From positions 62,001 through 126,000 of the forward strand of contig NZ_JAKZFT010000007.1 of the NCBI RefSeq assembly GCF_022808985.1: a DNA stretch of 64,000 bases. The letters are read 5' to 3'. Positions within the stretch are counted from its first letter, which is position 1; every line of letters starts with the position of its first letter. This stretch comes from Geotalea sp. SG265 (GTDB lineage Bacteria > Desulfobacterota > Desulfuromonadia > Geobacterales > Geobacteraceae). Both the position numbers and the translations under genes were made by a program. Of this stretch, positions 13,296-22,030 are shown one piece after another. The notes beneath the pieces are model-generated. The model did no database searches, was not told where the DNA came from, and saw only the letters and a list, made by a program, of their open reading frames with translations.

Positions 13296-14636
13296 TCAAG
13301 TTAAATTACCCTCTCCAGACTGGTAAAATCTGAATCCGCCGCCGCTTTGCTTGGCCTGGTACATGGCCGTATCGGCCTTTTTGAGCAGGATCTCCATGTC
13401 GGCACCATCTTCGGGGAAAATGCTGATACCGATACTGACGCCTATAGACCCCTGGCATCTCCTGAGATCGAAAGGTTTTGTCAGTTCATTGATGATTCGT
13501 TCCGCCACTACTGAGGCATCGCCCGGGACCTTGATGCGGGAGAGAATAACGGCAAATTCATCCCCTCCCAGACGTGCCACGGTATCGGCCTTGCGCACGC
13601 AGTCGTTCAACCGCTGCGCCACCTTCTGCAGCAGCAGATCTCCCACGTCATGCCCCTGCCTGTCGTTTATCTCCTTGAAACGATCCAGATCCATGTACAG
13701 GAGCGCGAAGCTCAGCCCGTAACGGCTGCCCTGCTCCAGCACGGTGCTGAACCGGTCGAAAAACAAGGCCCGGTTCGGCAAGGAGGTCAGGACATCGTAA
13801 TGGGCCAGCTGTTCCAGCCGACGCTTGGCCAGGGTTCGTTCGGTGATGTCGCGAAAGATGATCTGCACGGCCGGTTCGCCGTTGAACGTGAAGGGGACGC
13901 CAGATACCTCCACGTCGATATCGGCCATGTCGAACCTGACGAACCGCTCCTCGATCCAGGGAACGTTGTAGCCGGACTCTTCCATGTTCCGCAGCTGGGC
14001 AATGAAGATCTGCTTGAAGTCGGGATGGACGAAATCGATCATCGGCATGCCGAGCAGGTGCTCCTCCCCAGGCGCACCCAAAAGTGCGATTCCGGCCGGA
14101 TTTATGAAGGAGAATTTTCCCTTGCTGCAGACGACGATCCCGTCGGGAGAGAGCTCGACCAGCTTCCTGTAGCGCCATTCACTCTCGTGCATGGCGGCTA
14201 TCATCTGCTGTCGTTCGGCTACAAGTTGCTGTTTCTGCATGACCTGGTCGATGACCAGGGGAAGCAGCTCCAGATAGCCCATTTCCACATCTTTGACGAT
14301 ATAGTCGCTGGCTCCGAGCTTGAGCGCCTCCACGGCGATCTTTTCGTTGCCATTGCCTGTTACCATGATGACCGCCGGATGTTTCTCACGGTCGTTGAGG
14401 AGCTTTAACACTTCCATACCGCTGCACACGGGCATGTTATAGTCCACCAGCACCACATCATAGTTGCCGGTGGCCACGATGGCCAGCCCCTGCTCGCCGT
14501 CTCCCGCCAAGTCGACCGAGTGGCCCAGCCGTTGCAATGTCTTTTGGAGAATCCTGGCCAGGCCGGCATCATCTTCCATGTACAGAATGCGCGCTCGCCT
14601 GTCTTCGCCCGCCACTGTTCCTTTATCGTCCACCAT
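13296..14636 (-). CDS. response regulator with PAS and GGDEF domains (diguanylate cyclase)
   Basis: A 446-residue protein starting at 14636 behind AGGAGAGG. Receiver domain at residues 14-130 with phospho-acceptor D65 (VDYNMP) and conserved K near 115; PAS domain about 155-275, ending in the F-R-D-I-T-E-R motif; GGDEF domain about 280-446 with an intact GGDEF (LGGDEFAVIL). Five residues before it is R-K-A-D, an RxxD inhibitory site for feedback by cyclic di-GMP. It should make cyclic di-GMP from two GTP when phosphorylated. The likely partner is the histidine kinase encoded 23 bp upstream. It is paralogous to the protein at 16812. Confidence 0.92.
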   Translation of the reverse strand: MVDDKGTVAGEDRRARILYMEDDAGLARILQKTLQRLGHSVDLAGDGEQGLAIVATGNYDVVLVDYNMPVCSGMEVLKLLNDREKHPAVIMVTGNGNEKIAVEALKLGASDYIVKDVEMGYLELLPLVIDQVMQKQQLVAERQQMIAAMHESEWRYRKLVELSPDGIVVCSKGKFSFINPAGIALLGAPGEEHLLGMPMIDFVHPDFKQIFIAQLRNMEESGYNVPWIEERFVRFDMADIDVEVSGVPFTFNGEPAVQIIFRDITERTLAKRRLEQLAHYDVLTSLPNRALFFDRFSTVLEQGSRYGLSFALLYMDLDRFKEINDRQGHDVGDLLLQKVAQRLNDCVRKADTVARLGGDEFAVILSRIKVPGDASVVAERIINELTKPFDLRRCQGSIGVSIGISIFPEDGADMEILLKKADTAMYQAKQSGGGFRFYQSGEGNLT

Positions 14637-14659
14637 GTCCTCTCCTGCGTTTTTGCCCG

Positions 14660-15961
14660 TTACCACCCATCTTCCGTAGATGGCAGGCTGAAGCTGAAGG
14701 TGCTGCCGACTCCGCATTCGGAGACGCACCATATCTGCCCGCCAAGCCTGCGTATCAGGGCTTTTACGTAGGCAAGTCCCATCCCTTCTCCCGGAACATC
14801 CTCTTTTCCCGCCCGGCGGAAAATTTCAAACACCTTGACTTGATCGTCAGGGGATATACCTCTGCCGTTGTCACGGATATTAAATATATGTTCCTCATGT
14901 CGTTCTTCAAACCAGATTTCGAGCCTGCCCGGTCGTTCGGAATCAAGATACTTTACCGCATTGTCCAGCAGATTACCGAAGATCTGCTCCAGAGCAGCCC
15001 GGTCCTGAACCAGTTGCGGCAGTTTCGCCACCGATACCTGGGCGCATTTTTGCTCCAGCTGATGGGCCATCGATTTCAGGATGCCCTCTACCAGGTCGTT
15101 CAGATCCACCGGCTCCGGCTTCAGCTCACGATGGCCCAGGCGGGACAGCTTCAGGATCAATCCGATCAGGTTGTCCATACGGCTGACCGATGAATTGATA
15201 AACCCAATGGCTTCCGGCACATCGGCTTCAAGTATCTCATCTATCCGTTTGCCGTCATCCCCCCGGGACCGTTCCGGCTCCTTTTCCAGAATGGTTTCCA
15301 ACTCCTGCAGGCACATCTGCAGCTCGCCGGCGAACCCCTTGATGTTGACCAGGGGGGCTTTCAGATCGTGGGAAATGATATAGGCAAAGCTTTTCAGTTC
15401 CTCGTTGGTTTCCTGCAGATTCTGGGCAAAGCGCTGCAGTCGCTCGTCCGCCTCTTTTAGCTCGTAGAGCGCCCTTCTAGGAAGCATGATCAGGGAAATA
15501 AAGACCGCGGCTCCCAGGACCATCCCTACCGATGTCACCAGGACAACGCGCCGTAAAAGGGGTGCCAGGGAGCGGCTGATCTCTATTTTGCCCACCGCCA
15601 CATCGGTATCCTTCAATGGATAGCTTTTTGAGATGATGGGTCGATGGAGCTGGTCCGCGCTTTCCACCAACAGTTCACCATTTTTGTCATAAATCCGCCT
15701 GATCTCGGCATTCCCCCCCCGGGGGCGCCTTTTCAGGAGCTCTTCGAGCCGCAGCGTTTCATGACGCCACAAATCTGGATTGCTGCGGATAATGGCCGCC
15801 ACATTGCGGGCGTTTATTTCCGCTTCCGTTTCCAGAGCTCCCTGCATATAGCGGTAGGAAGTCATGTAGTAGACCACGGGCAGCGCCACCACAATGGCAA
15901 GGGCAACCGTTGCGGCAATGCTGGTGGTTATCTTGATCAACCTCTTCTGTTCTGGGCTCAT
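14660..15961 (-). CDS. membrane sensor histidine kinase
   Basis: A 433-residue kinase from the ATG at 15961; a TTG at 15979 with GGAGG upstream is an equally possible start. A first membrane span lies near residues 12-33, a periplasmic sensor region of about 110 residues, and a second span near 144-166. Then come a coiled segment, the HisKA domain (FAYIISHDLKAPL, phospho-accepting H) and an ATPase domain with N box (NLLDNAVKY), G1 (DNGRGI) and G2 (GMGLAYVKAL). It lies directly downstream of a PstS-like periplasmic protein and upstream of the PAS-GGDEF response regulator, suggesting a ligand-to-kinase-to-cyclase chain. Confidence 0.9.
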   Translation of the reverse strand: MSPEQKRLIKITTSIAATVALAIVVALPVVYYMTSYRYMQGALETEAEINARNVAAIIRSNPDLWRHETLRLEELLKRRPRGGNAEIRRIYDKNGELLVESADQLHRPIISKSYPLKDTDVAVGKIEISRSLAPLLRRVVLVTSVGMVLGAAVFISLIMLPRRALYELKEADERLQRFAQNLQETNEELKSFAYIISHDLKAPLVNIKGFAGELQMCLQELETILEKEPERSRGDDGKRIDEILEADVPEAIGFINSSVSRMDNLIGLILKLSRLGHRELKPEPVDLNDLVEGILKSMAHQLEQKCAQVSVAKLPQLVQDRAALEQIFGNLLDNAVKYLDSERPGRLEIWFEERHEEHIFNIRDNGRGISPDDQVKVFEIFRRAGKEDVPGEGMGLAYVKALIRRLGGQIWCVSECGVGSTFSFSLPSTEDGW

Positions 15962-15990
15962 GGCCGGGTCACCCTTCAAGGGAGCCTCCG

Positions 15991-16815
15991 TTAAAGGGGA
16001 GTGTTGCCGTAAGTGGCAAGAATCTTCTTCGCCTGGGGAGAGGAAAAGAACGCGGCGAAATCCTTTGCCGCCGCCGAAGCGGTCTGGGAGTTAACAACGA
16101 AGAATTCCTTCCAGATAGGGTACCTTTTCCTGACTCCTCCATTGGCCGATGGCTTCACCCCGTCCAGCGCCAGGACATTCACCGGCAGCTTTTCCGCCAG
16201 CACCTGGGTCAGGGTCGCGCCACCGAAGCTTCCCGGAATCTTGATCACCATGTCGATGCTGTCCTGGTCGGTAACGGCGAAATTTGAGCCCGCTCTGGCG
16301 ATTGCCGCCTTGACCGCCTGATCCATGGCTGGAGAGAGGCTGCGCAAGAGCTTGGTATCGCTCTCACTCTCAGGTCGAACCACCAACCGGACCAGGCTGC
16401 CGTCCGGCCATTTCCGTACCTTGCCGCTGTAATAGGCCTCCACCTCCCGCATGGTCACCGCTTTTTTCGCCACCTTCTTGTTGGTGACGAAGACATAGGG
16501 GGATCTGGCATAGGATTTTTCCACCGCGCCTTTTGCCTTCTCCTCCGACTTCAACGGTCGTCCGGTCACGGCCACATCAAGATCTCCGCCGAGGACCGCT
16601 TTTATCCCCCCCGAACTTCCCAGGCTCGGAAGCACTTTAATGGTAACCCCCTTGTGGGTCTTCATGTACGCCTTGGCCAGATGCCGGGCCGCTCCCAAAG
16701 GTCCCCCCGAGCCACCCACCTTCAATACTGTTTCCGCCGCTGCGTTCTGCGCCGTGACCATTCCGGCCAACAGCAGTACCACCACCGATCCCTTCACTAT
16801 TCCGATCCTCTTCAT
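15991..16815 (-). CDS. PstS-like periplasmic substrate-binding protein
   Basis: A 274-residue protein with a signal peptide (MKRIGIVKG, hydrophobic core, cleavage near AAAE at about 27). It has the PBP-like fold of phosphate-binding proteins: VLKVGGSGGPLGAARHLAKA, then SLGSSGGIKAVLGGDLDVAV, then the P-Y-V-F-V-T strand and an NxxF-like C-terminal end. No pstC, pstA or pstB is nearby, so an uptake role is unlikely. Its gene overlaps the upstream PAS-GGDEF gene by 4 bases (ATGA) and is 29 bp from the kinase gene. It may deliver a ligand signal, perhaps phosphate or another anion, to the kinase. The ligand is not shown by the sequence. Confidence 0.8.
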   Translation of the reverse strand: MKRIGIVKGSVVVLLLAGMVTAQNAAAETVLKVGGSGGPLGAARHLAKAYMKTHKGVTIKVLPSLGSSGGIKAVLGGDLDVAVTGRPLKSEEKAKGAVEKSYARSPYVFVTNKKVAKKAVTMREVEAYYSGKVRKWPDGSLVRLVVRPESESDTKLLRSLSPAMDQAVKAAIARAGSNFAVTDQDSIDMVIKIPGSFGGATLTQVLAEKLPVNVLALDGVKPSANGGVRKRYPIWKEFFVVNSQTASAAAKDFAAFFSSPQAKKILATYGNTPL

Positions 16816-18122
16816 TCCTGACCCCCTTGTTCATGGAAAAATTGATAGGTATTGCGCCCCTTTTCCTTGGCACGGTACATAGCAGTATCCGCCTGTTTCA
16901 GCAGATTTTCCGGATCGGCGCCATCTTCGGGAAAAATACTGATGCCGATACTTGCCCCGACCCTGCATAAATACCCGCGGAGCTCGATCGGCTCAGCAAG
17001 GGCGGCTATGATCTTTGCGGCAGCGTTTTCCGCATCCCGCCTCCTAATCGTATTCAAGAGAATGCAAAATTCGTCTCCTCCCATGCGTGCCACCGTGTCG
17101 GCATCTGCCACGCAACGGCTCAGTCTGCGGGCAACCTCCTTAAGCAGCATATCTCCCACATCATGGCCATACTGGTCGTTCATGAGCTTAAAACCGTCCA
17201 GATCCAGGAAGAGCAGGGCAAACGCCTGTTGGTAGCGCTTGGCATTTGAAACGGCCCCCATGAGCCGGTCGAAAAAGAGGACCCGGTTGGGAAGAGCGGT
17301 AAGTGGATCACAGGTCGCCAGAAATTCCAGCCGCTCCCTTGCCTCCTTCCGCTCGGTGATGTCGCGGAAAATGAGCTGAAAGGCAGGTACATCGTTGTAG
17401 GAGAAGGGAAGCGTCACCACTTCCACGTCCACCTCGGTGCCATCAGTGCGGATAAATTTCTCTTCCGACAGGGGCACGAATTCGTGACCAGCCAGCATTC
17501 CCAACCGCTCCAGGTGCCGCTCCATGCAGGATGAATGGATTATGGCAGCCAGATCCCTGCCTAAAATCTCCTTTTCCTCCCTCGCCCCCAGGATACCAAG
17601 GCCGCTCTGATTGATGAACACCAGCTTTCCCTGCTGATGTATGGCGATTCCATCCGGAGAAAGCTCGATCAGTTTCCGGTATCTCTCCTCGCGCTCTTTC
17701 ACGGCCAGGAACATCCGTTCCCGCTCCCTGAGCAGATGCTCCTTCTCCAACACCTGCTCAATGACCATGGGCAGCAACTCCATGTAGTTCGTCTCGGCAT
17801 CTTTCACCACGTAGTCGGCCGCTCCCAGTTTGAGCGCCTCCACAGCCACCTTCTCGCTGCCGTTGCCGGTCACCATAATCGCCGGAGGTGCGTCCTTCCT
17901 GAGTTTCATTATCCTGAGAAAGTCCATACCGCCGAAGACCGGCATGTTGTAATCGAGGAGAATCAGGTTGTAGCCTCCGGCGTCGAGCATGGACAGGCCC
18001 GCTTCGCCATTGTCGGCAATATCCACAACATAGTTACACCGTTGCAGTTTTCGCTGGAGCAACCGAGCGAGCCCTGCATCATCTTCCACGTAGAGAATAT
18101 GCGCCATCTTTTCTGTCGTCAC
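16812..18122 (-). CDS. response regulator with PAS and GGDEF domains (diguanylate cyclase)
   Basis: A 436-residue paralogue of the protein at 13296. Receiver domain about residues 6-120 with D57 (LDYNMP) and the V-K-D switch region; PAS domain about 145-265 ending in F-R-D-I-T-E-R-K; GGDEF domain about 270-436 with intact GGDEF (MGGDEFCILL). Unlike the paralogue, the position five residues before GGDEF reads A-D-A-D, so the RxxD product-inhibition site is absent. The two cyclases could therefore differ in feedback control. It is 39 bp downstream of a single-domain response regulator and overlaps the PstS-like gene. Confidence 0.92.
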   Translation of the reverse strand: MTTEKMAHILYVEDDAGLARLLQRKLQRCNYVVDIADNGEAGLSMLDAGGYNLILLDYNMPVFGGMDFLRIMKLRKDAPPAIMVTGNGSEKVAVEALKLGAADYVVKDAETNYMELLPMVIEQVLEKEHLLRERERMFLAVKEREERYRKLIELSPDGIAIHQQGKLVFINQSGLGILGAREEKEILGRDLAAIIHSSCMERHLERLGMLAGHEFVPLSEEKFIRTDGTEVDVEVVTLPFSYNDVPAFQLIFRDITERKEARERLEFLATCDPLTALPNRVLFFDRLMGAVSNAKRYQQAFALLFLDLDGFKLMNDQYGHDVGDMLLKEVARRLSRCVADADTVARMGGDEFCILLNTIRRRDAENAAAKIIAALAEPIELRGYLCRVGASIGISIFPEDGADPENLLKQADTAMYRAKEKGRNTYQFFHEQGGQE

Positions 18123-18161
18123 CTAAACTATCCCTTTCGGAACCGGGTGCCGCTTATGCGG

Positions 18162-18605
18162 TCACACCTCCTCGGGTACCTTGACGATGGAAAGAAACAG
18201 CCCCAGGTTGAGTATCGCCCTGGAGAAGCTCTCGTATTCCACCGGCTTTGTGACGTAAATATTGCACCCAAGGCTGTAGCACCGGCTGATCTCCTGGGGA
18301 TTCTCGGTGGTGGTCAGCATCACTACCGGAATCCGCTTCGTGCGCTCGTCCCCCCTGATTCTCGCCAGCACCTGGTACCCATCCAGCACAGGCATGTTCA
18401 GGTCGAGGAGGATAAGCAGCGGCACCCTGGTCCCATTGCCGGCATACTCTCCTTCGTTGAAAAGAAAGTCGATCGCCTTCTGGCCATTGTCCAGGTGCAA
18501 AATCTCGTTGGAGAGACCAGCCCGGCGCAGGTTCTTCTCAATCAGCCGGGCGTGACCCGGATCGTCTTCAACCAGTAGAATAGTGACCGCTTGATGCATT
18601 GACAT
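18162..18605 (-). CDS. single-domain response regulator (Rcp1 type)
   Basis: A 147-residue protein; the ATG at 18605 has GGAG 6 bases upstream and is preferred to one at 18623. Receiver only: D14-D15 acidic pair, phospho-acceptor D68 (ILLDLNMPV), T/K switch residues (MLTTTEN, VTKPV). The sequence around D68 and the F-x-N-E-G-E-Y insertion are typical of Rcp1-like regulators that relay phosphate from hybrid or bacteriophytochrome kinases. It heads the block of five signalling genes on this strand. The 157 bp upstream (18606-18762) hold no recognised feature. Confidence 0.9.
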   Translation of the reverse strand: MSMHQAVTILLVEDDPGHARLIEKNLRRAGLSNEILHLDNGQKAIDFLFNEGEYAGNGTRVPLLILLDLNMPVLDGYQVLARIRGDERTKRIPVVMLTTTENPQEISRCYSLGCNIYVTKPVEYESFSRAILNLGLFLSIVKVPEEV

Positions 18606-18762
18606 TATCGTCTCCATTGGCAATTTTCCTTATAGTCGGCGCACTTTTCCCCTATGGTTGCGAGGAAAAAGCAGCCTACGTGCTACTTATCGGCGGTTCG
18701 TGTCGAAGCTAAAGTGGGATCGGGAATATTAATGAGAGGAACTCCGACAGACGGAGGTGGCA

Positions 18763-19584
18763 TCAACGGCGGCAAATGAGGCGGAAACAGAAGGAGACGG
18801 CAAAAACGGCGAAGTTGAAAAGGACAATGGTGGCACCGGCAGGGAGGTTCAGGACCAGGGAGAGGCAGATACTGACCATGACCGTTCCCATGCCGATCAG
18901 GGCCGAAAAGAAAATGGCCCCACGGAAGCTCCGTGCCAGCTGCAGTGCGGAGACGGCGGGAAGGATGAGGAGCGCGGAAATGAGCATGATACCCACCACC
19001 TTCATGGCCAGGACCACGGTAAGCGCCGTGAGCAGCACGAGAATAGTATTGACGCGGCTGGTGCGGAGGCCGGCACTGCGGGCCAGGTCCTCGTCGAAGG
19101 TAGTGGCGAAGAGCTCGTTGTAAAAGAGGAAAATGGAGATGACCACCAGCAGAAACAGCACTGCCGCCAACAGCAGTTCGGTCATGCTGATGGAAAGGAT
19201 ATTGCCGAAGAGATAGCTGAAGAGATCCACGTTGAAGCCACCGGCCTTGCTGGCAAGCATCACCCCGACGGCGATGCCTAAAGAGCTGACGATGCCGATG
19301 GCGGTATCGCCATAGATCTTCGCCTTGTCGGTCAGCTTGAGGATGCCCACTGAGGCAAGGAGCACCACCGGAATGGCAACCATGGTCATGAGTACCGACT
19401 GGAAGCCGAGGAAGAGGGCAAAGGCAACGCTGCCGAAGGTGACATGGGCCAGGCCGTCACCGATAAGTGAAAAGCGGCGCAGGACAAGGAAAACCCCTAA
19501 AATCGAGCAAAGCACGGCAATAAGCGAGCCGCCGACGAGGGCGCGTTGGAGAAAGCCGTAACTGAGTATTTCCGCCAGATCCAT
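18763..19584 (-). CDS. znuB: zinc/manganese ABC transporter permease
   Basis: A 273-residue protein with 7-9 hydrophobic segments and the ABC-3 family pattern (ALVGGSLIAVLCSILGVFLV at the start; R-F-S-L-I-G-D-G-L-A-H cytoplasmic loop; G-D-T-A-I-G-I in the middle). It forms the membrane channel for divalent metal uptake with the ATPase encoded 19 bp upstream and the binding lipoprotein. Zinc is favoured over manganese because the operon begins with a Zur-like regulator and the binding protein has a histidine-rich loop. Confidence 0.9.
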   Translation of the reverse strand: MDLAEILSYGFLQRALVGGSLIAVLCSILGVFLVLRRFSLIGDGLAHVTFGSVAFALFLGFQSVLMTMVAIPVVLLASVGILKLTDKAKIYGDTAIGIVSSLGIAVGVMLASKAGGFNVDLFSYLFGNILSISMTELLLAAVLFLLVVISIFLFYNELFATTFDEDLARSAGLRTSRVNTILVLLTALTVVLAMKVVGIMLISALLILPAVSALQLARSFRGAIFFSALIGMGTVMVSICLSLVLNLPAGATIVLFNFAVFAVSFCFRLICRR

Positions 19585-19603
19585 AATTAACCTATCGATA
19601 GAA

Positions 19604-20356
19604 TCAGTGTCGGTGACAGACCACGTGCTGGGCCTTCTCCCCGAAAAACCCCGTCATCTCCGTGGATTTGCAGAACTGGTCGAAATCGCCGTAGAAGACG
19701 ACCCGCTTGTCCAGGTAGAGCAGTTTTGTTGCATAGCGGCCGATGGTACCGGTATCGTGGGTGACGAGAATGACGGTGGTCTTGTGCTCACGGTTCATGT
19801 CGCGGAGCAGCTCGTAAAAATGCTCCCGCGTTTCCGGATCCAGTGCAGTGGTCGGTTCGTCCAGGACGAGCAGGTCGGGCTCGCTGACCAGCGCCCGGGC
19901 CAGGAGAACCCGTTGCCGGAGCCCACCCGACAGTTCACCGATCATTTTGCCGCTGATGTGGGCAATGTCCATCCACTGCAGTGTCTTTTCCACTGCAGCT
20001 GCGTCTTCCTTATCGAAGCGCCGGGGAAAGCCCTTGCCGGCAAGACGGCCAAGACGGACCACTTCGAAGACGCTGGCGGGGAAATTGGGATTGAAGAACT
20101 GCAGCCCCTGGGGAAGATAGCCGATACGCCGCCAGTCACGAAACCGCGGAAAGGGGGTACCGAAGAGGGAGACGACTCCCTTCTCGGCTTTGACCAGGCC
20201 GAGAAGGGACTTGACGAGGGTACTTTTCCCCGAGCCGTTCGGGCCCACGACTCCGACGTAATCACCCGCCTGGACGGCGAACGACACATCCTGCAGGACA
20301 TCGGCCCCCTGATAACCCGCACAAAGCCCCATCACCGAGAGAGCGTCTACTGACAT
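19604..20356 (-). CDS. znuC: zinc ABC transporter ATP-binding protein
   Basis: A 250-residue ATPase: Walker A GPNGSGKST near residue 39, Q-loop (YLPQGLQF), signature LSGGLRQR near 143, Walker B LLVLDEP near 161 and H-loop THD near 200. It energises metal import through the permease at 18763. Its start overlaps the end of znuA by 10 bp, showing tight coupling in the zur-znuA-znuC-znuB operon. Confidence 0.93.
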   Translation of the reverse strand: MSVDALSVMGLCAGYQGADVLQDVSFAVQAGDYVGVVGPNGSGKSTLVKSLLGLVKAEKGVVSLFGTPFPRFRDWRRIGYLPQGLQFFNPNFPASVFEVVRLGRLAGKGFPRRFDKEDAAAVEKTLQWMDIAHISGKMIGELSGGLRQRVLLARALVSEPDLLVLDEPTTALDPETREHFYELLRDMNREHKTTVILVTHDTGTIGRYATKLLYLDKRVVFYGDFDQFCKSTEMTGFFGEKAQHVVCHRH

Positions 20357-21282
20357 TGCAGCCCCGTTCTCAGGTTCCTGAGGTTCTCTTCCATGAGGGA
20401 AATGAAGGTCACTCCCCGGTCGAAATCGGCTTTGCTGACGTTATGGGCGCCGTGGAGTCTGAGAAGCCCGGCGCCTGTCTCTCGGGCAATCATCTCGGCG
20501 ACGCGGGGATTGAGTAGCTCTTCCGTGTAGATATACTTAAGGCCGGTCTGCCGCATCTGCCTGATCAGCCCGGTAAGCTGGCCGGCGGTCGGCTCCGCAT
20601 CAGCATTGAGGGCATATGCCGACTGATAATGGAGATTATAGCGTCTGGCCAGATAGCCGAAGGCGTAATGGCCACCATGGAGGAAATCGCGGGTAGCGCA
20701 CCTGGCCAGCCCCTCTTTGAAGCGCTGGTCCAGTTCGGCAAGCTTCGCCTTGTAGGCCGCGGCATTAGCGGTGTAGTAATCGCGGTGGGAGGGGTCCTTC
20801 GCCACGAAGGCAGCGAGGATATTATCGACGATGATCCGGTCATTGTCGAAATCGAGCCAGATATGTGGATCGAAACCACCGGCACGGTGATCGTGGCCAT
20901 CCCCACTATCAGCATGCTCCGCCCCTGCCCGGTATAGCGTCACGCCGCGGCTGGCATCCACCGTCAGGGCCTTTTTGCCCGCTGCATCCATTATCTTCGC
21001 CGCCCACGGCTCCATGTAGCGATTGGTAAAGACGAAGACGTCGGCCCGGCTGACCCGGATAATGTCATCGGGCCTCGGTTCGAAGCTATGGGGCTCCACC
21101 CCCGGAGGGAGCAGCAGGCGCACCTCCGCCTTGTCGCCGCCGATCTGCCTGGCAAAGTCATAGAGGGGAAAAAGGGTCGTCACCACCTGCAGCTTGCCAG
21201 GATGGTGCTGCTCTCTCTCTGCACAGGAAGCAAGCAGAACCGATATCAGCAAAAGCATGCACAGGACAAGCGCCGTTCTCAT
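20347..21282 (-). CDS. znuA: zinc-binding lipoprotein of ABC transporter
   Basis: A 311-residue protein from the ATG at 21282 (GGAGG upstream). It has a lipoprotein signal (hydrophobic stretch then LLASC). The mature domain is a cluster A-I metal-binding protein: V-V-T-T-L-F-P-L-Y-D at the start, P-G-V-E-P-H-S-F-E-P for the first histidine ligand, H-x-W-L-D in the middle (DPHIWLDF) and H-G-G-H-Y-A-F-G-Y-L. A histidine/aspartate-rich loop (HADSGDGHDH) precedes the HIW motif, typical of zinc-specific members. The start overlaps the end of the zur gene by 4 bases. Confidence 0.92.
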   Translation of the reverse strand: MRTALVLCMLLLISVLLASCAEREQHHPGKLQVVTTLFPLYDFARQIGGDKAEVRLLLPPGVEPHSFEPRPDDIIRVSRADVFVFTNRYMEPWAAKIMDAAGKKALTVDASRGVTLYRAGAEHADSGDGHDHRAGGFDPHIWLDFDNDRIIVDNILAAFVAKDPSHRDYYTANAAAYKAKLAELDQRFKEGLARCATRDFLHGGHYAFGYLARRYNLHYQSAYALNADAEPTAGQLTGLIRQMRQTGLKYIYTEELLNPRVAEMIARETGAGLLRLHGAHNVSKADFDRGVTFISLMEENLRNLRTGLQCQ

Positions 21283-21704
21283 GGAGTTCCTCCGTGGCTT
21301 TCCGCGCAGTCGCGGCAAAGGCCGTTTACCTGAACGATATGGGAGAGCACGGTCCCGTCGACCTTCTTCTCGATCTCTTCCATGCCGCAGAAATTGATGT
21401 CCTCCACCTTGCGGCAGGAAAGGCAGATGAAGTGATGATGGTGGTGACTGTTGGGGCAGAAATAATAGTAGAGCTGCCGGTTGGGATGAATAACCTTGGT
21501 GATGAGCCCGCCGTTGGCCAGATCTTCCAGGTTGCGGTAGACGGTGGGCAGGCCGATGCTGGCGAAATTTCTGCGCAGCTTGCGCCAGACCTCTTCCGGG
21601 CTGGCATAGGAAAGTTCCTCCGCCAGCAGGGAAAGGATGGCGAGCCGTTTCGGCGTTGCCTTCAGTTTGAGATCTTTAAGGTTGTGGGCAAAATTCTCGG
21701 GCAT
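21279..21704 (-). CDS. zur: Fur-family zinc-type regulator (Zur-like)
   Basis: A 141-residue Fur-family protein from the ATG at 21704 (a GTG three codons earlier is possible). Winged helix about residues 12-75 with GLPTVYRNLEDL; histidine run HHHHH near 87-91; two structural pairs C94-x2-C97 and C130-x2-C133. It is the first gene of an operon with znuA, znuC and znuB, with 4-base overlap, so a zinc-sensing repressor is the best reading. A perfect 6-1-6 inverted repeat in its promoter (21729-21741) is a likely operator for autoregulation. Other metals cannot be excluded by sequence. Confidence 0.85.
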   Translation of the reverse strand: MPENFAHNLKDLKLKATPKRLAILSLLAEELSYASPEEVWRKLRRNFASIGLPTVYRNLEDLANGGLITKVIHPNRQLYYYFCPNSHHHHHFICLSCRKVEDINFCGMEEIEKKVDGTVLSHIVQVNGLCRDCAESHGGTP

Positions 21705-21728
21705 GTCTCGCACCGGCTCATTGTAAAT

Positions 21729-21741
21729 AGAAATGATTTCT
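21729..21741. promoter_or_regulatory. palindromic operator of the zur-znu operon
   Basis: AGAAATGATTTCT is a perfect 6-1-6 palindrome, extended by A/T-rich flanks. It lies just downstream of the -10 box, where bound repressor would block transcription. Confidence 0.7.
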
Positions 21742-21745
21742 TTTT

Positions 21746-21773
21746 AGAATACCCGTATTTTTGCTGCTGTCAA
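21746..21773 (-). promoter_or_regulatory. sigma-70-type promoter of the zur-znu operon
   Basis: Minus-strand TTGACA (21768-21773), 16 bases, TATTCT (21746-21751), with the palindromic operator directly after it. Confidence 0.55.
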
Positions 21774-21973
21774 GGATCTTATCGGTCTGGAAGCCCATGT
21801 GGAGGGAAAGTAAATATGGTAACTGGTTATTTTTGCGGGCATTTGACCATCTGCTGTCGGGGGTTTGGCGGCAATCGGAATGGTTGCAGTACCTGCCGCC
21901 GAAGGGCGGAAAAATTTCCCTCCAGCAGTGGGACCCTCCCCCAAAGAGTTTCATCCCATCTTGTCGGCGCATC

Positions 21974-21989
21974 TGGCAGATTTTTTGCT
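21974..21989 (+). promoter_or_regulatory. sigma-54-type promoter upstream of the PilZ gene
   Basis: TGGCAGATTTTTTGCT matches the -24/-12 consensus TGGCAC-N5-TTGCT, with 10 bases between GG and GC. It lies 42 bp before the ATG at 22031. Besides this site and the zur promoter, the 326-bp gap 21705-22030 contains no recognised feature. Confidence 0.55.
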
Positions 21990-22030
21990 TAGTACAGGTA
22001 TTACTTCATGCCACAGCGGATTTTTAACCG

